Shown: one piece after another, positions 59,845-59,935 of the stretch
How the letters are laid out: every line of letters starts with the position of its first letter
Position numbering within the stretch: the first letter of the stretch is position 1
NCBI RefSeq assembly: GCF_021699195.1
Contig: NZ_SSXE01000030.1
Coordinates: 1 to 59,935 of the forward strand
DNA from: Nonomuraea sp. MG754425
GTDB lineage: Bacteria > Actinomycetota > Actinomycetes > Streptosporangiales > Streptosporangiaceae
DNA: 59,935 nucleotides
Direction of reading: 5' to 3'
Made by a program: the position numbers and the translations under genes
The notes under the pieces: generated by a model
What the model was told of the DNA's origin: nothing
The model's input: the letters and a program-made list of their open reading frames with translations, nothing else
Database searches by the model: none

Positions 59845-59935
59845 ATGGACGGTTATTTCGAGTCCTACGCGCTCGTCGCCGCGCTGATCGCCCTCGGCGT
59901 CGCCATCGTGGCCGGCGCCCTGCTCGCCAACCGCC
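59845..59935 (+). CDS. nuoA: NADH-quinone oxidoreductase subunit A of a second complex I cluster (partial)
   Basis: Only the first 30 codons are in the window, reading YFESYALVAALIALGVAIVA and then a short polar end. This matches the N-terminus and first helix of NuoA from the second, shortened complex I cluster of actinomycetes (nuoA2), whose start is also YF-SY followed by a helix. Position supports it: korAB lies next to that cluster in related genomes, as far as I recall. The call cannot be proven from 30 residues. Confidence 0.6.
   Translation, partial: MDGYFESYALVAALIALGVAIVAGALLANR

Overview
The window is chromosomal DNA from a high-GC actinobacterium, most likely of the Streptosporangiales (Nonomuraea-like). 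This rests on the very high G+C of the core genes, frequent GTG starts, many leaderless promoters (TANNNT about 6-7 nt before the start codon), and the gene order: a type-1 complex I operon with a polyprenyl synthase behind it at one end, and korAB next to a second nuoA at the other. The genus is an inference.

Layout. 1-7804: end of a complex I operon (nuoH 3' end, nuoI-J-K-L-M-N, all overlapping or nearly so) followed by a trans-polyprenyl diphosphate synthase, probably for the menaquinone side chain. 7780-9511: rarD-type transporter and msrA. 9512-20413: an accessory island of lower G+C with a Phd/RelE-type toxin-antitoxin pair, small membrane and hypothetical proteins, two XRE-TPR regulators, a SLOG-like protein, an AbiEi/AbiEii-like pair, an orphan excisionase-type DNA-binding protein and several gene remnants. 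Decayed copies of the msrA 3' end lie at 10420-10526 and about 19551-19613, so the island looks built by repeated accretion at msrA. No integrase or transposase is visible. 20501-27176: ordinary metabolic and regulatory genes (SDR with divergent MmyB-type regulator, RibD-like reductase, VOC protein, MmcQ/YjbR protein, GNAT, EamA transporter with its GntR regulator and two matching palindromic operators).

27455-55091: a large surface or exopolysaccharide locus. It holds the initiating polyprenyl-phosphate sugar transferase, dTDP-rhamnose genes (rfbA, B, D and two divergent rfbC homologues), a tightly overlapping sugar-modification block (C-methyltransferase, nucleotidyltransferase, PIG-L deacetylase, epimerase, DUF4910 protein, an unknown Cys-rich protein with an internal duplication, a flippase and a GT2), two Wzz-like proteins flanking two tandem DUF6492 putative glycosyltransferases, an O-antigen ligase/polymerase, further glycosyltransferases, a GDP-mannose-type nucleotide-sugar dehydrogenase, a FemAB-like GNAT, a polysaccharide deacetylase, and two secreted parallel beta-helix proteins. 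Together these can start, elongate, modify, flip, polymerise and perhaps trim a polysaccharide rich in deoxy- and possibly methylated sugars.

55112-59935: korB and korA (2-oxoacid:ferredoxin oxidoreductase), a lipoprotein polysaccharide deacetylase, and the first codons of a second nuoA. The window therefore sits between two complex I loci, with korAB beside the second, which is a plausible electron-supply arrangement. All functional calls come from motif and length recognition without database searches.
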